The notes under the pieces are model-generated. The model did no database searches, had not been told where the DNA came from, and was given only the letters and a program-made list of their open reading frames with translations. From Megamonas sp. UBA1796 (GTDB taxonomy: Bacteria > Bacillota > Negativicutes > Selenomonadales > Selenomonadaceae), in NCBI GenBank assembly GCA_002319795.1, contig DCFU01000051.1, positions 1-60,591 of the forward strand: a DNA stretch of 60,591 nt, given 5' to 3'. How positions within the stretch are numbered: position 1 is the first letter of the stretch; every line of letters begins with the position of its first letter. Below are positions 49,158 through 57,358 of the stretch, piece after piece. The translations under genes were made by a program, and so were the position numbers.

Positions 49158-50564
49158 TTATGCGTAATACATGCTGGCGTTGATGGAGGCAGCAAGATCC
49201 ATTTTGTTTTTCAGTCTCATTTTAGGCGGTGTTTTTTCGTATTCAGAAAGACGTTTTTTGACGAATTGCGTATCGATATTCCCCGTACGGAAATAGTCAT
49301 CCTCAAGGATACGCTGGTGTAGCGGGACCGTCGTCTTGATGCCTTCGATTTTGAACTCGTTGAGGGCTCGCTGCATGATTTTGATCGCATCGCCGCGTGA
49401 ACGTCCCCGGACGATGACCTTGGCGATGAGGGAGTCGTAATAGGGCTCGATGGCGAGGCCGGCGTTTACTCCGCTATCAAAACGAACGCGCGGGCCGCTG
49501 GGTTCATGCATAAAAGTAATGAGCCCCGGAGAAGGCAGAAAGTTATTATCCGGATCCTCTGCGTTGATGCGGCATTCGATAGAATGCCCGGTGAACTGTA
49601 CATCCTTTTGCGAGATCTCCAACGGATCGCCCGCAGCAATGCGTATCTGCATGCGGACGAGATCAAAACCGGTGACCGCTTCTGTGATTCCGTGCTCAAC
49701 CTGGATACGCGGATTGATTTCCATGAAATAAAATTCGTTGTTTGAAAGATCCAGCAAGAATTCAACTGTGCCGATATTCGTATAATGTACGCTCTTGGCA
49801 GCTTTTATGGCTAAAGCACCTACGTGCTCACGCATATCCGGCGTAAGCGCTACCGAAGGAGATTCCTCCAGAAGTTTCTGGTTGCGGCGCTGAAGGGAAC
49901 ATTCACGTTCGCCAAGATGGAGGATTGCACCGTAGTTATCAGCGACAACCTGTACTTCGATATGACGCGAGCGCTCGATGTAGTGCTCAAAATAAAATTT
50001 TTGCTTTTTCAGGTCGGCAAGCTGCAGGATATTACGCAGGTCGTCCTCACTGTGGGCGACAAACATGCCTTTACCGCCACCTCCGGCTACGGGTTTCAGG
50101 ATAACGGGATAGCCAACTTCCTTCGCAGCACAGATGGCCATTTCATCATCTTTGAGCGGACCGCTGCCCTTGGCCATAGGAATGCCGACCGGTACCATGG
50201 CGGCACGTGCAATATCTTTGTCACCAACCTGGCGGATAGTTTCAGCAAAAGGTCCAATCCACGTCAGTCCGGCTTTTGCTACCATAGCGGCAAAGTCAGC
50301 GTTTTCCGAAAGAAATCCGTACCCCGGATGGATTGCATCCGCACCTGTAGCACGGGCTGCTTCGAGAATGGCATTCATATTGAGGTAACTTTCCGCTGCA
50401 TCAGCCGGACCAACATTGTAGCTGAGATCTGCAAGCTGTACATGCAATGCGTTTTTATCTGCGTCAGAATAGATGGCCACAGTTTCAATGTTAAGCTCCT
50501 GGCAGGCACGGATGACACGAACAGCAATCTCGCCACGGTTGGCAATAAGGATTCTCTTGAACAT
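49158..50564 (-). CDS. accC: Biotin carboxylase subunit (acetyl-CoA or pyruvate carboxylase)
   Basis: 468 residues; carboxylates biotin on a carrier protein using ATP and bicarbonate. The order is biotin carboxylase N-domain (RILIANRGEIAVRVIRAC), ATP-grasp (PVAGGGGKGMFVAHSEDDL near residue 160; FMEINPRIQVEHGITEAVTG near 285) and C-domain (YYDSLIAKVIVRGRSR near 365). It ends there, with no biotinyl domain. Neither accB nor carboxyltransferase genes lie alongside, so it could serve acetyl-CoA carboxylase or be the separate A subunit of a pyruvate carboxylase. Its C-terminal tail (KMRLKNKMDLAASINASMYY) is about 20 residues longer than usual AccC. AGGAGGT lies seven bases before ATG 50564 on the minus strand. 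It is divergent from uvrC. Confidence 0.92.
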   Translation of the reverse strand: MFKRILIANRGEIAVRVIRACQELNIETVAIYSDADKNALHVQLADLSYNVGPADAAESYLNMNAILEAARATGADAIHPGYGFLSENADFAAMVAKAGLTWIGPFAETIRQVGDKDIARAAMVPVGIPMAKGSGPLKDDEMAICAAKEVGYPVILKPVAGGGGKGMFVAHSEDDLRNILQLADLKKQKFYFEHYIERSRHIEVQVVADNYGAILHLGERECSLQRRNQKLLEESPSVALTPDMREHVGALAIKAAKSVHYTNIGTVEFLLDLSNNEFYFMEINPRIQVEHGITEAVTGFDLVRMQIRIAAGDPLEISQKDVQFTGHSIECRINAEDPDNNFLPSPGLITFMHEPSGPRVRFDSGVNAGLAIEPYYDSLIAKVIVRGRSRGDAIKIMQRALNEFKIEGIKTTVPLHQRILEDDYFRTGNIDTQFVKKRLSEYEKTPPKMRLKNKMDLAASINASMYYA

Positions 50565-50715
50565 GATAGGACCTCCTGTTTTATGAAATATAAATTTTCC
50601 CTAATGATGGACAACTCTAAATAAGATGATTGTATCACGCTTTTTTTTTAAAAGCAATAATATATTCAGGTTATCGTATCAATTACTTAAAAGAATTAAT
50701 AATAATGTATACAGG

Positions 50716-50745
50716 TTGCGAAAATTGTCGCCGAGCCGCTATAAT
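50716..50745 (+). promoter_or_regulatory. Promoter of uvrC
   Basis: TTGCGA (50716-50721), 18 bases, TATAAT (50740-50745), 22 bases before the uvrC start codon. Confidence 0.6.
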
Positions 50746-50767
50746 AAAGACAGGAAGCAGGTGTTTT

Positions 50768-52585
50768 ATGACAGAACTTGTAGAAGAAAAATTGAAGCTT
50801 TTGCCGGATTCGCCGGGTGTTTATATCATGAAGGATGCACATGGCAAAATCATTTATGTTGGCAAGGCTGTTATATTAAAGAACCGCGTACGCCAGTATT
50901 TTCAAAGTGGCAAGAATCATTCGCCCAAGGTCCGGGCGATGGTGTCCAAGATTGAGGATTTTGAGACGATACTTACTGGTTCGGAGGTAGAGGCACTCAT
51001 ACTGGAATGTAATCTTATCAAAAAACACCGACCTCGTTATAATATCAGTCTGAAGGACGATAAAACCTATCCCTATGTGAAGGTTACACTGCAGGAAGAT
51101 TATCCCCGCGCACTTATTACAAGACGCATATTGAAGGATGGCGCGCGCTATTTTGGTCCCTATACAAATGTAGGGGCTGTGCATGAAAGTCTGCGGCTTC
51201 TTCGGCGTCTTTTTCCACTTCGTTCCTGTAAACGCATGGATGCGGAACGGCCCTGCCTCGAATATCACATCAAACGCTGTCTGGCTCCGTGTACTGGCTT
51301 GGTCGATAAGGCTGAATATGCATTGATGATTCATGAGGTATGTCTTTTCCTTGAGGGACGTACGGATGTTGTTGAAGAAAATCTTGAAGGACAGATGCTG
51401 GCTGCAGCGGAAAATCTCAATTTCGAGCTGGCGGCACGTCTGCGGGATCAGCTCAGAGCGGTACGCAAGATTTCTGAGAAACAGAATATCGTTACCGGTT
51501 CGGGCGATCAGGATGTGATTGGTATGGCACGCTCAGAGTTTGGGGTATGCGTGCAGGTGTTCTTCGTTCGTGCAGGCAAGATGGTAGGGCGGGAACATTT
51601 TCTGCTGTCTGGCGGTGAAGAGGAAGATGACGCGGCTGTTCTTACAGCTTTTATTAAGCAGTATTATAATCAGGCGGTTTTTGTGCCGCGTGAGATACTC
51701 CTGCCGTTTTCACTGCCGGAGCAGAAACTGCTGGTCTCCTGGCTCACGCAGCGTAAGGACGCCAAAGTGAGTCTTGAATGTCCGCAGCGTGGTACGAAAA
51801 GGGATATCGTGAAAATGGCAGAGGGAAATGCCGCCAAATATCTGGACGATGAGGCTGCAAGACTCCGCGAAGCGAATGCCAGGACGCTGGGGGCTGTTGA
51901 AGAACTCGGAAGATATTTGCAGCTATCGAAGTCGCCTATGCGTATGGAGTGTTTTGATATCTCTCATATTCAGGGCTCGGAGACTGTGGCATCGATGGTT
52001 GTCTTTGAGGGCGGCATACCAAAAAAATCTGATTATCGCCGTTTTAAAATTCAAAGTACCGAGGGAAAGCCGGATGATTTTCTCTCTATGAGAGAAGTTA
52101 CTTCGCGGCGATATGGCAAGGCGGAGCCTGCAGAGATGCCGGATCTTATTATCATCGACGGCGGCAAGGGACAGCTCAGCTCAGCGCTGGAAATTATCCG
52201 CGGGGCCGGGCATCTTATGGTACCGGTCGTGGGGCTCGCAAAGCAGTTTGAGTATATTTTTACAGAAGGGGCGTCGGAACCCGTTATACTGCCGCGTCAT
52301 AGTCAGGCGCTTTATCTTGTGCAGCGCATCCGTGATGAAGCACATCGTTTTGCTATAACCTATCATCGCAAGCTGCGCCGTAAGCGCAATATGGTCTCGA
52401 TACTCGACCATGTGAATGGTATTGGGCCCAAGCGTCGGCAACTTCTTTGGAATCATTTCGGGACCATTACCCGGATTAAGGCTGCCAGTGTAGAGGAGAT
52501 GGCTTCTATTGCTGGCATGACGCTGCCATCCGCACAGGCAGTATACAATTTTTTTGCTGCGCAGCAAAACTTGTTGCAGAAATAA
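50768..52585 (+). CDS. uvrC: Excinuclease ABC subunit C
   Basis: 605 residues; the dual-incision nuclease of nucleotide excision repair. The N-terminal GIY-YIG domain is seen in SPGVYIMKDAHGKIIYVGKA. The UVR motif with its helical pair lies near residue 200 (VVEENLEGQMLAAAENLNFE). The RNase H-like endonuclease has Asp in MECFDISHIQGSETVASMVV near 395 and LIIIDGGKGQLSSALEI near 460. A C-terminal helix-hairpin-helix pair (VNGIGPKRRQLLWNHFGT) ends the protein. ATG 50768 is chosen because the promoter at 50716-50745 excludes the upstream in-frame start; AGGAAGCAGGTG precedes it. The PHP gene follows after 37 bases. Confidence 0.97.
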   Translation: MTELVEEKLKLLPDSPGVYIMKDAHGKIIYVGKAVILKNRVRQYFQSGKNHSPKVRAMVSKIEDFETILTGSEVEALILECNLIKKHRPRYNISLKDDKTYPYVKVTLQEDYPRALITRRILKDGARYFGPYTNVGAVHESLRLLRRLFPLRSCKRMDAERPCLEYHIKRCLAPCTGLVDKAEYALMIHEVCLFLEGRTDVVEENLEGQMLAAAENLNFELAARLRDQLRAVRKISEKQNIVTGSGDQDVIGMARSEFGVCVQVFFVRAGKMVGREHFLLSGGEEEDDAAVLTAFIKQYYNQAVFVPREILLPFSLPEQKLLVSWLTQRKDAKVSLECPQRGTKRDIVKMAEGNAAKYLDDEAARLREANARTLGAVEELGRYLQLSKSPMRMECFDISHIQGSETVASMVVFEGGIPKKSDYRRFKIQSTEGKPDDFLSMREVTSRRYGKAEPAEMPDLIIIDGGKGQLSSALEIIRGAGHLMVPVVGLAKQFEYIFTEGASEPVILPRHSQALYLVQRIRDEAHRFAITYHRKLRRKRNMVSILDHVNGIGPKRRQLLWNHFGTITRIKAASVEEMASIAGMTLPSAQAVYNFFAAQQNLLQK

Positions 52586-52622
52586 GTGACAGAGATAGAT
52601 TTTTAACAAAAGGGGATTTCTA

Positions 52623-53489
52623 ATGAAAAAAGTAGATTTGCATGTACATTCGTATATTACAGATGGCAGTTATACACCGGCAGGATTGGCGAAACTAGCG
52701 AAGGAACGGGGAATTGCAGCTTTTGCCCTTACAGATCATGATTCGATAGAAGGGATGGATGAGGCGGCAGCAGCGGCGGAACGCCTCGGAGTGGGTTTTA
52801 TGACTGGCATGGAAATGTCTGTGGATTACAAGGAAGCCAGGCTGCATGTTCTCGCTCTGGATTTCGATGCGCAGCATCCGGCGTTTCAGTCTCTTTACAA
52901 GAGAATACGTGCGATGAAGGAGGCCAAGATGGCAGAGCTTATCCGGGGCATTGCCCGCAGGGGCGTGCCGATTTCCGAGGAACTCGTGGCTCCATATGCG
53001 CTTACGGCCATAGACCGCTATGCAATTATGCGTTATCTGGTTTCTCTTAAGCTGTATGATCATGTGCAGCTTTTGTGGGACAATGTCATAACCCCGGTGA
53101 CGACTGCTTTAGGCATCAATTATAATGTTACGGCAGAGGAAGCACTGCCGGCTGTTCATAAGGCCGGGGGCGTGACTTCATTGGCACATTACCACAAAAA
53201 GATAGGGCTGGGTGCGCTCTCGCGCAGTGCGCAGGAAAAAACGATTGTACATCTGCTTCATCTTGGTCTTGATGGTATGGAGCGCTGGTACCCGAATTAT
53301 ACATCGGAGGATGCGGATTTTGCCGGACAGATGATACTGAAATACAAAATGCTGCCTACAGGCGGTACCGATTTCCATGGCGCAAACCGCCCTGGCATTG
53401 AAATGGGAACCGGCTGGAAACACAATATGAATGTACCATATGTTTTTTACGAGAATATTTTACAGCGCAAGTCTGCAAAAATTTGCTGA
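52623..53489 (+). CDS. PHP-domain phosphoesterase (TrpH/YciV/RNase AM type)
   Basis: 288 residues, a metal-dependent phosphoesterase. PHP metal ligands are VDLHVHSYITDGS at the N-terminus, FALTDHDSIEGM near residue 36, GMEMSVDY near 63, VTSLAHYHKKIG near 184 and GGTDFHGANRPG near 250. The mid-region insertion (90-150) is typical of the TrpH/YciV group, whose characterised members act as 5'-3' exonucleases on short RNA or on 3',5'-bisphosphonucleosides. Which applies here is not known. It starts at ATG 52623 behind AAAAGGGGATT and probably shares the uvrC transcript. Confidence 0.88.
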   Translation: MKKVDLHVHSYITDGSYTPAGLAKLAKERGIAAFALTDHDSIEGMDEAAAAAERLGVGFMTGMEMSVDYKEARLHVLALDFDAQHPAFQSLYKRIRAMKEAKMAELIRGIARRGVPISEELVAPYALTAIDRYAIMRYLVSLKLYDHVQLLWDNVITPVTTALGINYNVTAEEALPAVHKAGGVTSLAHYHKKIGLGALSRSAQEKTIVHLLHLGLDGMERWYPNYTSEDADFAGQMILKYKMLPTGGTDFHGANRPGIEMGTGWKHNMNVPYVFYENILQRKSAKIC

Positions 53490-53495
53490 ATGCTG

Positions 53496-53523
53496 TTGTA
53501 AACACAGGAAATTATGGTAAAAT
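53496..53523 (+). promoter_or_regulatory. Promoter of the rubredoxin gene
   Basis: TTGTAA (53496-53501), 16 bases, TAAAAT (53518-53523), 53 bases before the start. Confidence 0.55.
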
Positions 53524-53576
53524 ATAGATAAGAATGACAGCTGGACTGTCTGCTGATTATCTGAGGAGGTAGTATC

Positions 53577-53735
53577 ATGAAAACATGGGTTTGTTCAGTA
53601 TGTGGTTGGATTTATGACCCTGAAAAGGGTGATCAGGATTACAATCTTGCACCGGGGGTAGCCTTTGAAGATCTGCCGGAGGATTTTGTATGCCCGGTTT
53701 GTGGCGTAGGCAAGGATCAATTTGAAGAGCAATAA
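53577..53735 (+). CDS. Rubredoxin
   Basis: 52 residues, a full-length classical rubredoxin. The four iron cysteines are in WVCSVCGWIYDP (residues 6 and 9) and FVCPVCGVGKDQF (39 and 42). The aromatic/acidic core (DQDYNLAPGVAFEDLPEDF) is canonical. It is a small cytosolic electron carrier that in anaerobes donates to rubrerythrin- and flavodiiron-type oxygen and peroxide reductases. It could therefore serve the ferritin-like protein at 20949, which lacks its own rubredoxin domain. ATG 53577 follows TGAGGAGGTAG. It has its own promoter and terminator, so it is expressed alone. Confidence 0.96.
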   Translation: MKTWVCSVCGWIYDPEKGDQDYNLAPGVAFEDLPEDFVCPVCGVGKDQFEEQ

Positions 53736-53744
53736 GGAACCTGA

Positions 53745-53778
53745 GGGTACTGGGAAAAAACAGTACCCTTATTTTATC
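53745..53778 (+). terminator. Terminator after rubredoxin
   Basis: GGGTACTG (53745-53752) pairs with CAGTACCC (53761-53768), followed by TTATTTTAT. Confidence 0.8.
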
Positions 53779-53861
53779 GTTTTCATCGTGAAATAAGGCA
53801 CAATCGCTATAAGCAATAATAAACAATATTAATGTTAAGATAAAAATGTATAAAGAATACA

Positions 53862-53890
53862 TTGATTTTTTATGACTGCTTTGTTATAAT
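53862..53890 (+). promoter_or_regulatory. Promoter of mdh
   Basis: TTGATT (53862-53867), 17 bases, TATAAT (53885-53890). About 100 bases of leader follow, with two direct copies of GATATGTC (53938-53945 and 53960-53967) spaced 22 bases apart. Confidence 0.65.
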
Positions 53891-53995
53891 TTACACGTGA
53901 AGAAGTAAGCGGTATACCTTATATGAGGCACTAAGACGATATGTCCCTGATGGGATTGGGATATGTCATCTACTATAAAAGGAGGCTATTTTATT

Positions 53996-54946
53996 ATGAA
54001 AGTAACAGTTGTTGGAGCAGGCAACGTAGGAGCGACAGTAGCTAACGTCCTTGCACTCAAAAAATTTGCCAGTGAGGTTGTTCTTCTTGATATCAAGGAA
54101 GGCGTTTCCGAAGGAAAAGCTATGGATATGATGCAGACCGCTCATATGCTGAATTTTGATACGAAGATTACGGGTGTTACGAATGACTATGCCGCTACGG
54201 CTGGTTCGAAGGTTATTGTTGTTACCTCTGGTATTCCCCGTAAGCCGGGAATGTCCCGTGAAGACCTGATTGGCACAAATGCCAAAATTGTCAAGAGCGT
54301 TGTTGACCAGGCCCTCAAGTATTCTCCAGAGGCTATTTTTGTTATTATCTCTAACCCGATGGATGCCATGACTTATCTGACCATCAAGGATACGAAGCTT
54401 CCGCGTGAGCGTATTATCGGTCAGGGCGGCATGCTTGACAGCAGCCGTTTCCGTTATTATCTGGCCGAAGCTCTTAAAGCGGCCGGCATCCCGGCTACTC
54501 CGACGGATGTTGACGGTATGGTCATCGGCGGCCATAGCGATAAGACCATGGTTCCGCTTGCGAGCATTGCTACCTATAAAGGTATTCCTGTAAAGCAGCT
54601 GCTTTCACAGGAAGCGTTGGATGATGCGATTGCCAAGACGAAGGTGGGCGGCGCTACGCTTACGAAGCTTCTCGGTACTTCGGCATGGTATGCTCCGGGT
54701 GCTGCGGCTGCTGCGCTTGTTGAGGCTATAGCTGTAGATGCGAAAAAACTTATTCCTTGTTGTGTTTATCTTGATGGTGAATACGGTGAAAAAGATCTCT
54801 GCATTGGCGTACCGGTTGTTTTGGGGGCCAAGGGGATTGAGAAGATTGTTGATCTCAAGCTTGAAGGCGCAGAGAAAGATAATTTTGCGGAAAGTGTTAC
54901 TGCGGCCCGCCATACGAATTCCCTGCTCGCAGATGCTCTCAAATAA
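53996..54946 (+). CDS. mdh: Malate dehydrogenase (lactate-dehydrogenase-like type)
   Basis: 316 residues; interconverts malate and oxaloacetate with NAD(H), used in the reductive branch to succinate or propionate in Negativicutes. The Rossmann motif is VTVVGAGNVGATVANVLAL. Substrate-binding GIPRKPGMSREDL near residue 80 has the Arg typical of malate rather than lactate enzymes. ISNPMDAMTYLT near 120 and the catalytic His in MVIGGHSDKTMVPL near 177 agree. ATG 53996 lies 11 bases after AAAGGAGG. An upstream in-frame ATG at 53963 precedes that ribosome site and is rejected. A strong terminator follows. Confidence 0.93.
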   Translation: MKVTVVGAGNVGATVANVLALKKFASEVVLLDIKEGVSEGKAMDMMQTAHMLNFDTKITGVTNDYAATAGSKVIVVTSGIPRKPGMSREDLIGTNAKIVKSVVDQALKYSPEAIFVIISNPMDAMTYLTIKDTKLPRERIIGQGGMLDSSRFRYYLAEALKAAGIPATPTDVDGMVIGGHSDKTMVPLASIATYKGIPVKQLLSQEALDDAIAKTKVGGATLTKLLGTSAWYAPGAAAAALVEAIAVDAKKLIPCCVYLDGEYGEKDLCIGVPVVLGAKGIEKIVDLKLEGAEKDNFAESVTAARHTNSLLADALK

Positions 54947-54962
54947 GATAAGTTTGCTTTTT

Positions 54963-55004
54963 TTAAGCCCCTGCCATATATATGGCAGGGGCTTAAGTTT
55001 TTTT
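54963..55004 (+). terminator. Terminator after mdh
   Basis: TTAAGCCCCTGCCATA pairs perfectly with TATGGCAGGGGCTTAA (54963-54996, central TA), followed by seven T. Confidence 0.92.
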
Positions 55005-55062
55005 CTTTATTTGACGATATTATAGGTATAAGGACATATAAAATTTCAAAGGAGGGGTTGAT

Positions 55063-55341
55063 ATGGGAGTGGGACGCATTGAAAAAATTAGCAGGGTCAA
55101 GGGCGTTGATAACGATGTCAGCCGTCCGTTTGACCACAAGGAAGACTATAAGGAGGAGAAAGGCAGGCAAAAGGCTTTTAAAAGTGTATTGCAAAAGGCT
55201 ATAAGGAAGGAAGAAAGCTCTGCGGAGGGAGTTTCTGTGCCAGTTCCTTATATGGTGGATTTGAGCAGAGCTACACAGTCCTTGTTCTATAAGGACGGCA
55301 GTGCGCTTCGTGCTTTGAGGAATTTTAATGGAAAAGGATGA
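55063..55341 (+). CDS. Small charged protein of unknown function
   Basis: 92 residues, unrecognised. It is rich in Lys, Arg and Glu in the first half (KEDYKEEKGRQKAFKSVLQKA) with no signal, Cys or membrane segment. A more hydrophobic patch follows (VSVPVPYMVDLSRATQSLF). A ribosome site AGGAGGGG precedes ATG 55063, and the frame overlaps the tadA start by 14 bases, both signs of a real gene translated with tadA. No function can be assigned. Confidence 0.65.
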   Translation: MGVGRIEKISRVKGVDNDVSRPFDHKEDYKEEKGRQKAFKSVLQKAIRKEESSAEGVSVPVPYMVDLSRATQSLFYKDGSALRALRNFNGKG

Positions 55342-55786
55342 CAAATTCTACATGAGGATTGCGTTGCAGGAGGCAGAGCAGGCGTTGGGCCTGGGGGAAG
55401 TACCCATTGGTGCTATTGTTGTAGATGCGGCGGGCAGAATTGTATCTCATGGGCATAATATGCGTGAGCTGTGGCAGGATGCTACGGCTCATGCGGAGGT
55501 CGTTGCTGTACGCGAGGCCTGTAAGTACCTGCGGCGTTGGCGGCTTTCGGATTGTACACTCTACGTAACGGTTGAGCCCTGTCCTATGTGCGCTGGGGCG
55601 CTTGTCATGAGCCGCATGAAACGTGTGGTTTATGGCTGCCCGGATGCAAAGGCTGGCGCGGTGGAATCACTTTTCAATATCGTCAATTATCCGGCACTTA
55701 ATCACAGGATGGCTGTCACTGCGGGGGTTCTTGAAGATGACTGTGCAGCTGTTATGAAACGTTTTTTTACAGCGCAACGCAAATAA
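55328..55786 (+). CDS. tadA: tRNA-specific adenosine deaminase
   Basis: 152 residues; deaminates A34 to inosine in tRNA-Arg, an essential cytosolic step. Zinc and catalytic residues are in ATAHAEVVAVREA near residue 57 (His, Glu) and VEPCPMCAGALVMSRM near 88 (two Cys). The tail GAVESLFNIVNYPALNHRM is typical of TadA. ATG 55328 lies inside the preceding small gene behind TTTGAGGAA. A bidirectional terminator follows. Confidence 0.95.
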   Translation: MEKDDKFYMRIALQEAEQALGLGEVPIGAIVVDAAGRIVSHGHNMRELWQDATAHAEVVAVREACKYLRRWRLSDCTLYVTVEPCPMCAGALVMSRMKRVVYGCPDAKAGAVESLFNIVNYPALNHRMAVTAGVLEDDCAAVMKRFFTAQRK

Positions 55787-55792
55787 AAAAGA

Positions 55793-55834
55793 CTGTTGCC
55801 TTGTGGAATTTTTCCACAGGCAACAGTTTTTTTT
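55793..55834. terminator. Bidirectional terminator between tadA and the TPR-like gene
   Basis: CTGTTGCCTTGTGGAA (55793-55808) pairs with TTCCACAGGCAACAG (55812-55826) around a TTT loop with one bulged base. Eight T follow on the plus strand, and an A-rich run precedes it, giving T on the minus strand. Confidence 0.9.
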
Positions 55835-56538
55835 CATATGTCCCAATGAATCCGGTCCGGATTCGGTGTCGCGTGATCGATACGGTTCAAAATCCATGAG
55901 GCGTTGTCGTGCTTGGCAGCAAAGGCTTCGTTCAGTGCGGGACGATATTCGTCGGGCACCTCCATGAATTTCAGTGCCATATGCATGTAATCTTTGGCAA
56001 CCAATGTTACGCCGCGTTCGGCGGCCAGCTGTGCCTTGAAGCGGTAGCCATAATAGAGATAGCTGTTGTGCTGGATAGGGAGGTCCTCATAGGCGGCAAT
56101 GCGTTCGTCGGTTTCAGCCTCAGCTTCGTTGGTCTGCCCAAGCAAATGCATCGTGTTCCAACGGTCGGCCCAGAGCTCACCGCGTAATATATATTTATAA
56201 AGAAAATCCGTGGATTCTGCGAGCTCGACGGCAAGGTCAATATGGCGCAGTGCATCTTCATACTGTTTTTGGCTGCGTTCCGTGGAACTGAGCTTTTGCA
56301 GAGCAAAGGCCCTTTCTTCGACATCTTCCGGATTTTCTTCATCAAAATCGGTTTCTATAATGGAACGAAAAAGTTCGATAGCCGTATCGTTTTGATCCAA
56401 TTGCGGCATAGCGAGGAAATGTGCGAGACGTGCACGGGCATGCCAGTCATCGAAACCCTTGATAAAAAGATTCGCTGGCGGCTTTAACGGACTGTCCAGT
56501 ACCAGATGGACAAGCTTATGGAAATCACTTTGTTTCAT
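55834..56538 (-). CDS. TPR-like helical protein of unknown function
   Basis: 234 residues, all-helical and acidic, with no signal peptide or membrane segment. Repeated helix pairs such as AIELFRSIIETDFDEENPED, YEDALRHIDLAVELAESTDF and GQTNEAEAETDERIAAYEDL have the spacing and Ala/Leu pattern of tetratricopeptide repeats, though a strict consensus is lacking. Such proteins usually act as binding adaptors. No partner is evident from the neighbours. GGAGGAT lies seven bases before ATG 56538 on the minus strand. It is convergent with tadA and divergent from the LOG-family gene. Confidence 0.7.
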   Translation of the reverse strand: MKQSDFHKLVHLVLDSPLKPPANLFIKGFDDWHARARLAHFLAMPQLDQNDTAIELFRSIIETDFDEENPEDVEERAFALQKLSSTERSQKQYEDALRHIDLAVELAESTDFLYKYILRGELWADRWNTMHLLGQTNEAEAETDERIAAYEDLPIQHNSYLYYGYRFKAQLAAERGVTLVAKDYMHMALKFMEVPDEYRPALNEAFAAKHDNASWILNRIDHATPNPDRIHWDI

Positions 56539-56749
56539 GTTAATATCCTCCTAAACAATGATTCGTTTTTATTATAGCATATCTGGTAAAGTATTCCGGA
56601 TTGAAGTGCCAGGCTCATATTGGGTGAGCGTTGCTTTGCATGTTGGTGCTGCGGCAGGCAGAAATCCTTTTTTATCGCTGACAGACAAAGGGAAATCTGT
56701 TAGGATAAGGAGAGTAAATCAAATATGTTGCCATAGGGAGGAAATCATC

Positions 56750-57331
56750 ATGTTAAAAAAATTATGTGTATTTTGCGGCTCTAATTATGGAGATAAGCCT
56801 ATCTATAAAGAAAGTGCCGTACAGCTGGCAGCTTGCCTGGCAAACGAAAATATAGAACTTGTTTATGGTGGATCGAATATTGGTTTGATGGGAACGGTCG
56901 CCCAGGCACTTTTGAAGTGCGGCGGTCATGTTACCGGGGTGGTGCCGAAGGGACTGTTCCCCCGGGAATTCGCTTTACAGGGAAATACTAACTATACTTT
57001 TGTCGAAGCTCCGGACATTCATGAACGCAAAAAAATTATGGAGCAGCTTTCGGATGGTTTCCTCGCGCTGCCTGGTGGTGTGGGAACCTTTGAAGAACTC
57101 TTTGAGATTTTGAGCCTGGCGCAGCTTGGCTTGCAAAAAAAGCCGATTGCTATCCTTAATATCAACCATTTTTATGATCCGGCAATTGCCTTGCTACAGG
57201 CAGCGGTTCGTGAAGGATTTATGCCAGAAAGCAATTGTAAGCTTTTTTGTGCAGGGGAAGATGTGCGGGAGCTTATAGCATGGTGCAAGGCCTATAAATT
57301 CCCTGTTCTTGGGAGAAAATGGAAAAATTAA
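56750..57331 (+). CDS. LOG-family Rossmann-fold nucleotide hydrolase
   Basis: 193 residues of the TIGR00730/LOG family. The signature is FCGSNYGDKPIY at the N-terminus, LVYGGSNIGLMGTVAQALL near residue 37, and FLALPGGVGTFEELFEILS near 103 (the PGGxGTxxE catalytic motif). Characterised members hydrolyse cytokinin riboside 5'-monophosphates or AMP to the base and ribose 5-phosphate. In bacteria this is often a nucleotide-salvage or detoxifying role. ATG 56750 is fixed by GGGAGGAAATC; the upstream open frame has no ribosome site. It is followed after 27 bases by an unknown gene. Confidence 0.88.
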   Translation: MLKKLCVFCGSNYGDKPIYKESAVQLAACLANENIELVYGGSNIGLMGTVAQALLKCGGHVTGVVPKGLFPREFALQGNTNYTFVEAPDIHERKKIMEQLSDGFLALPGGVGTFEELFEILSLAQLGLQKKPIAILNINHFYDPAIALLQAAVREGFMPESNCKLFCAGEDVRELIAWCKAYKFPVLGRKWKN

Positions 57332-57358
57332 GGGGAAGAGAAGAGGAGGCAGGGTGTG

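Noticed and set aside
53870..53905. Rex box at the mdh promoter (TTGTTATAATTTACA)
   Set aside because: Only the first half resembles the TTGTGAA/TTCACAA consensus; the second half does not.
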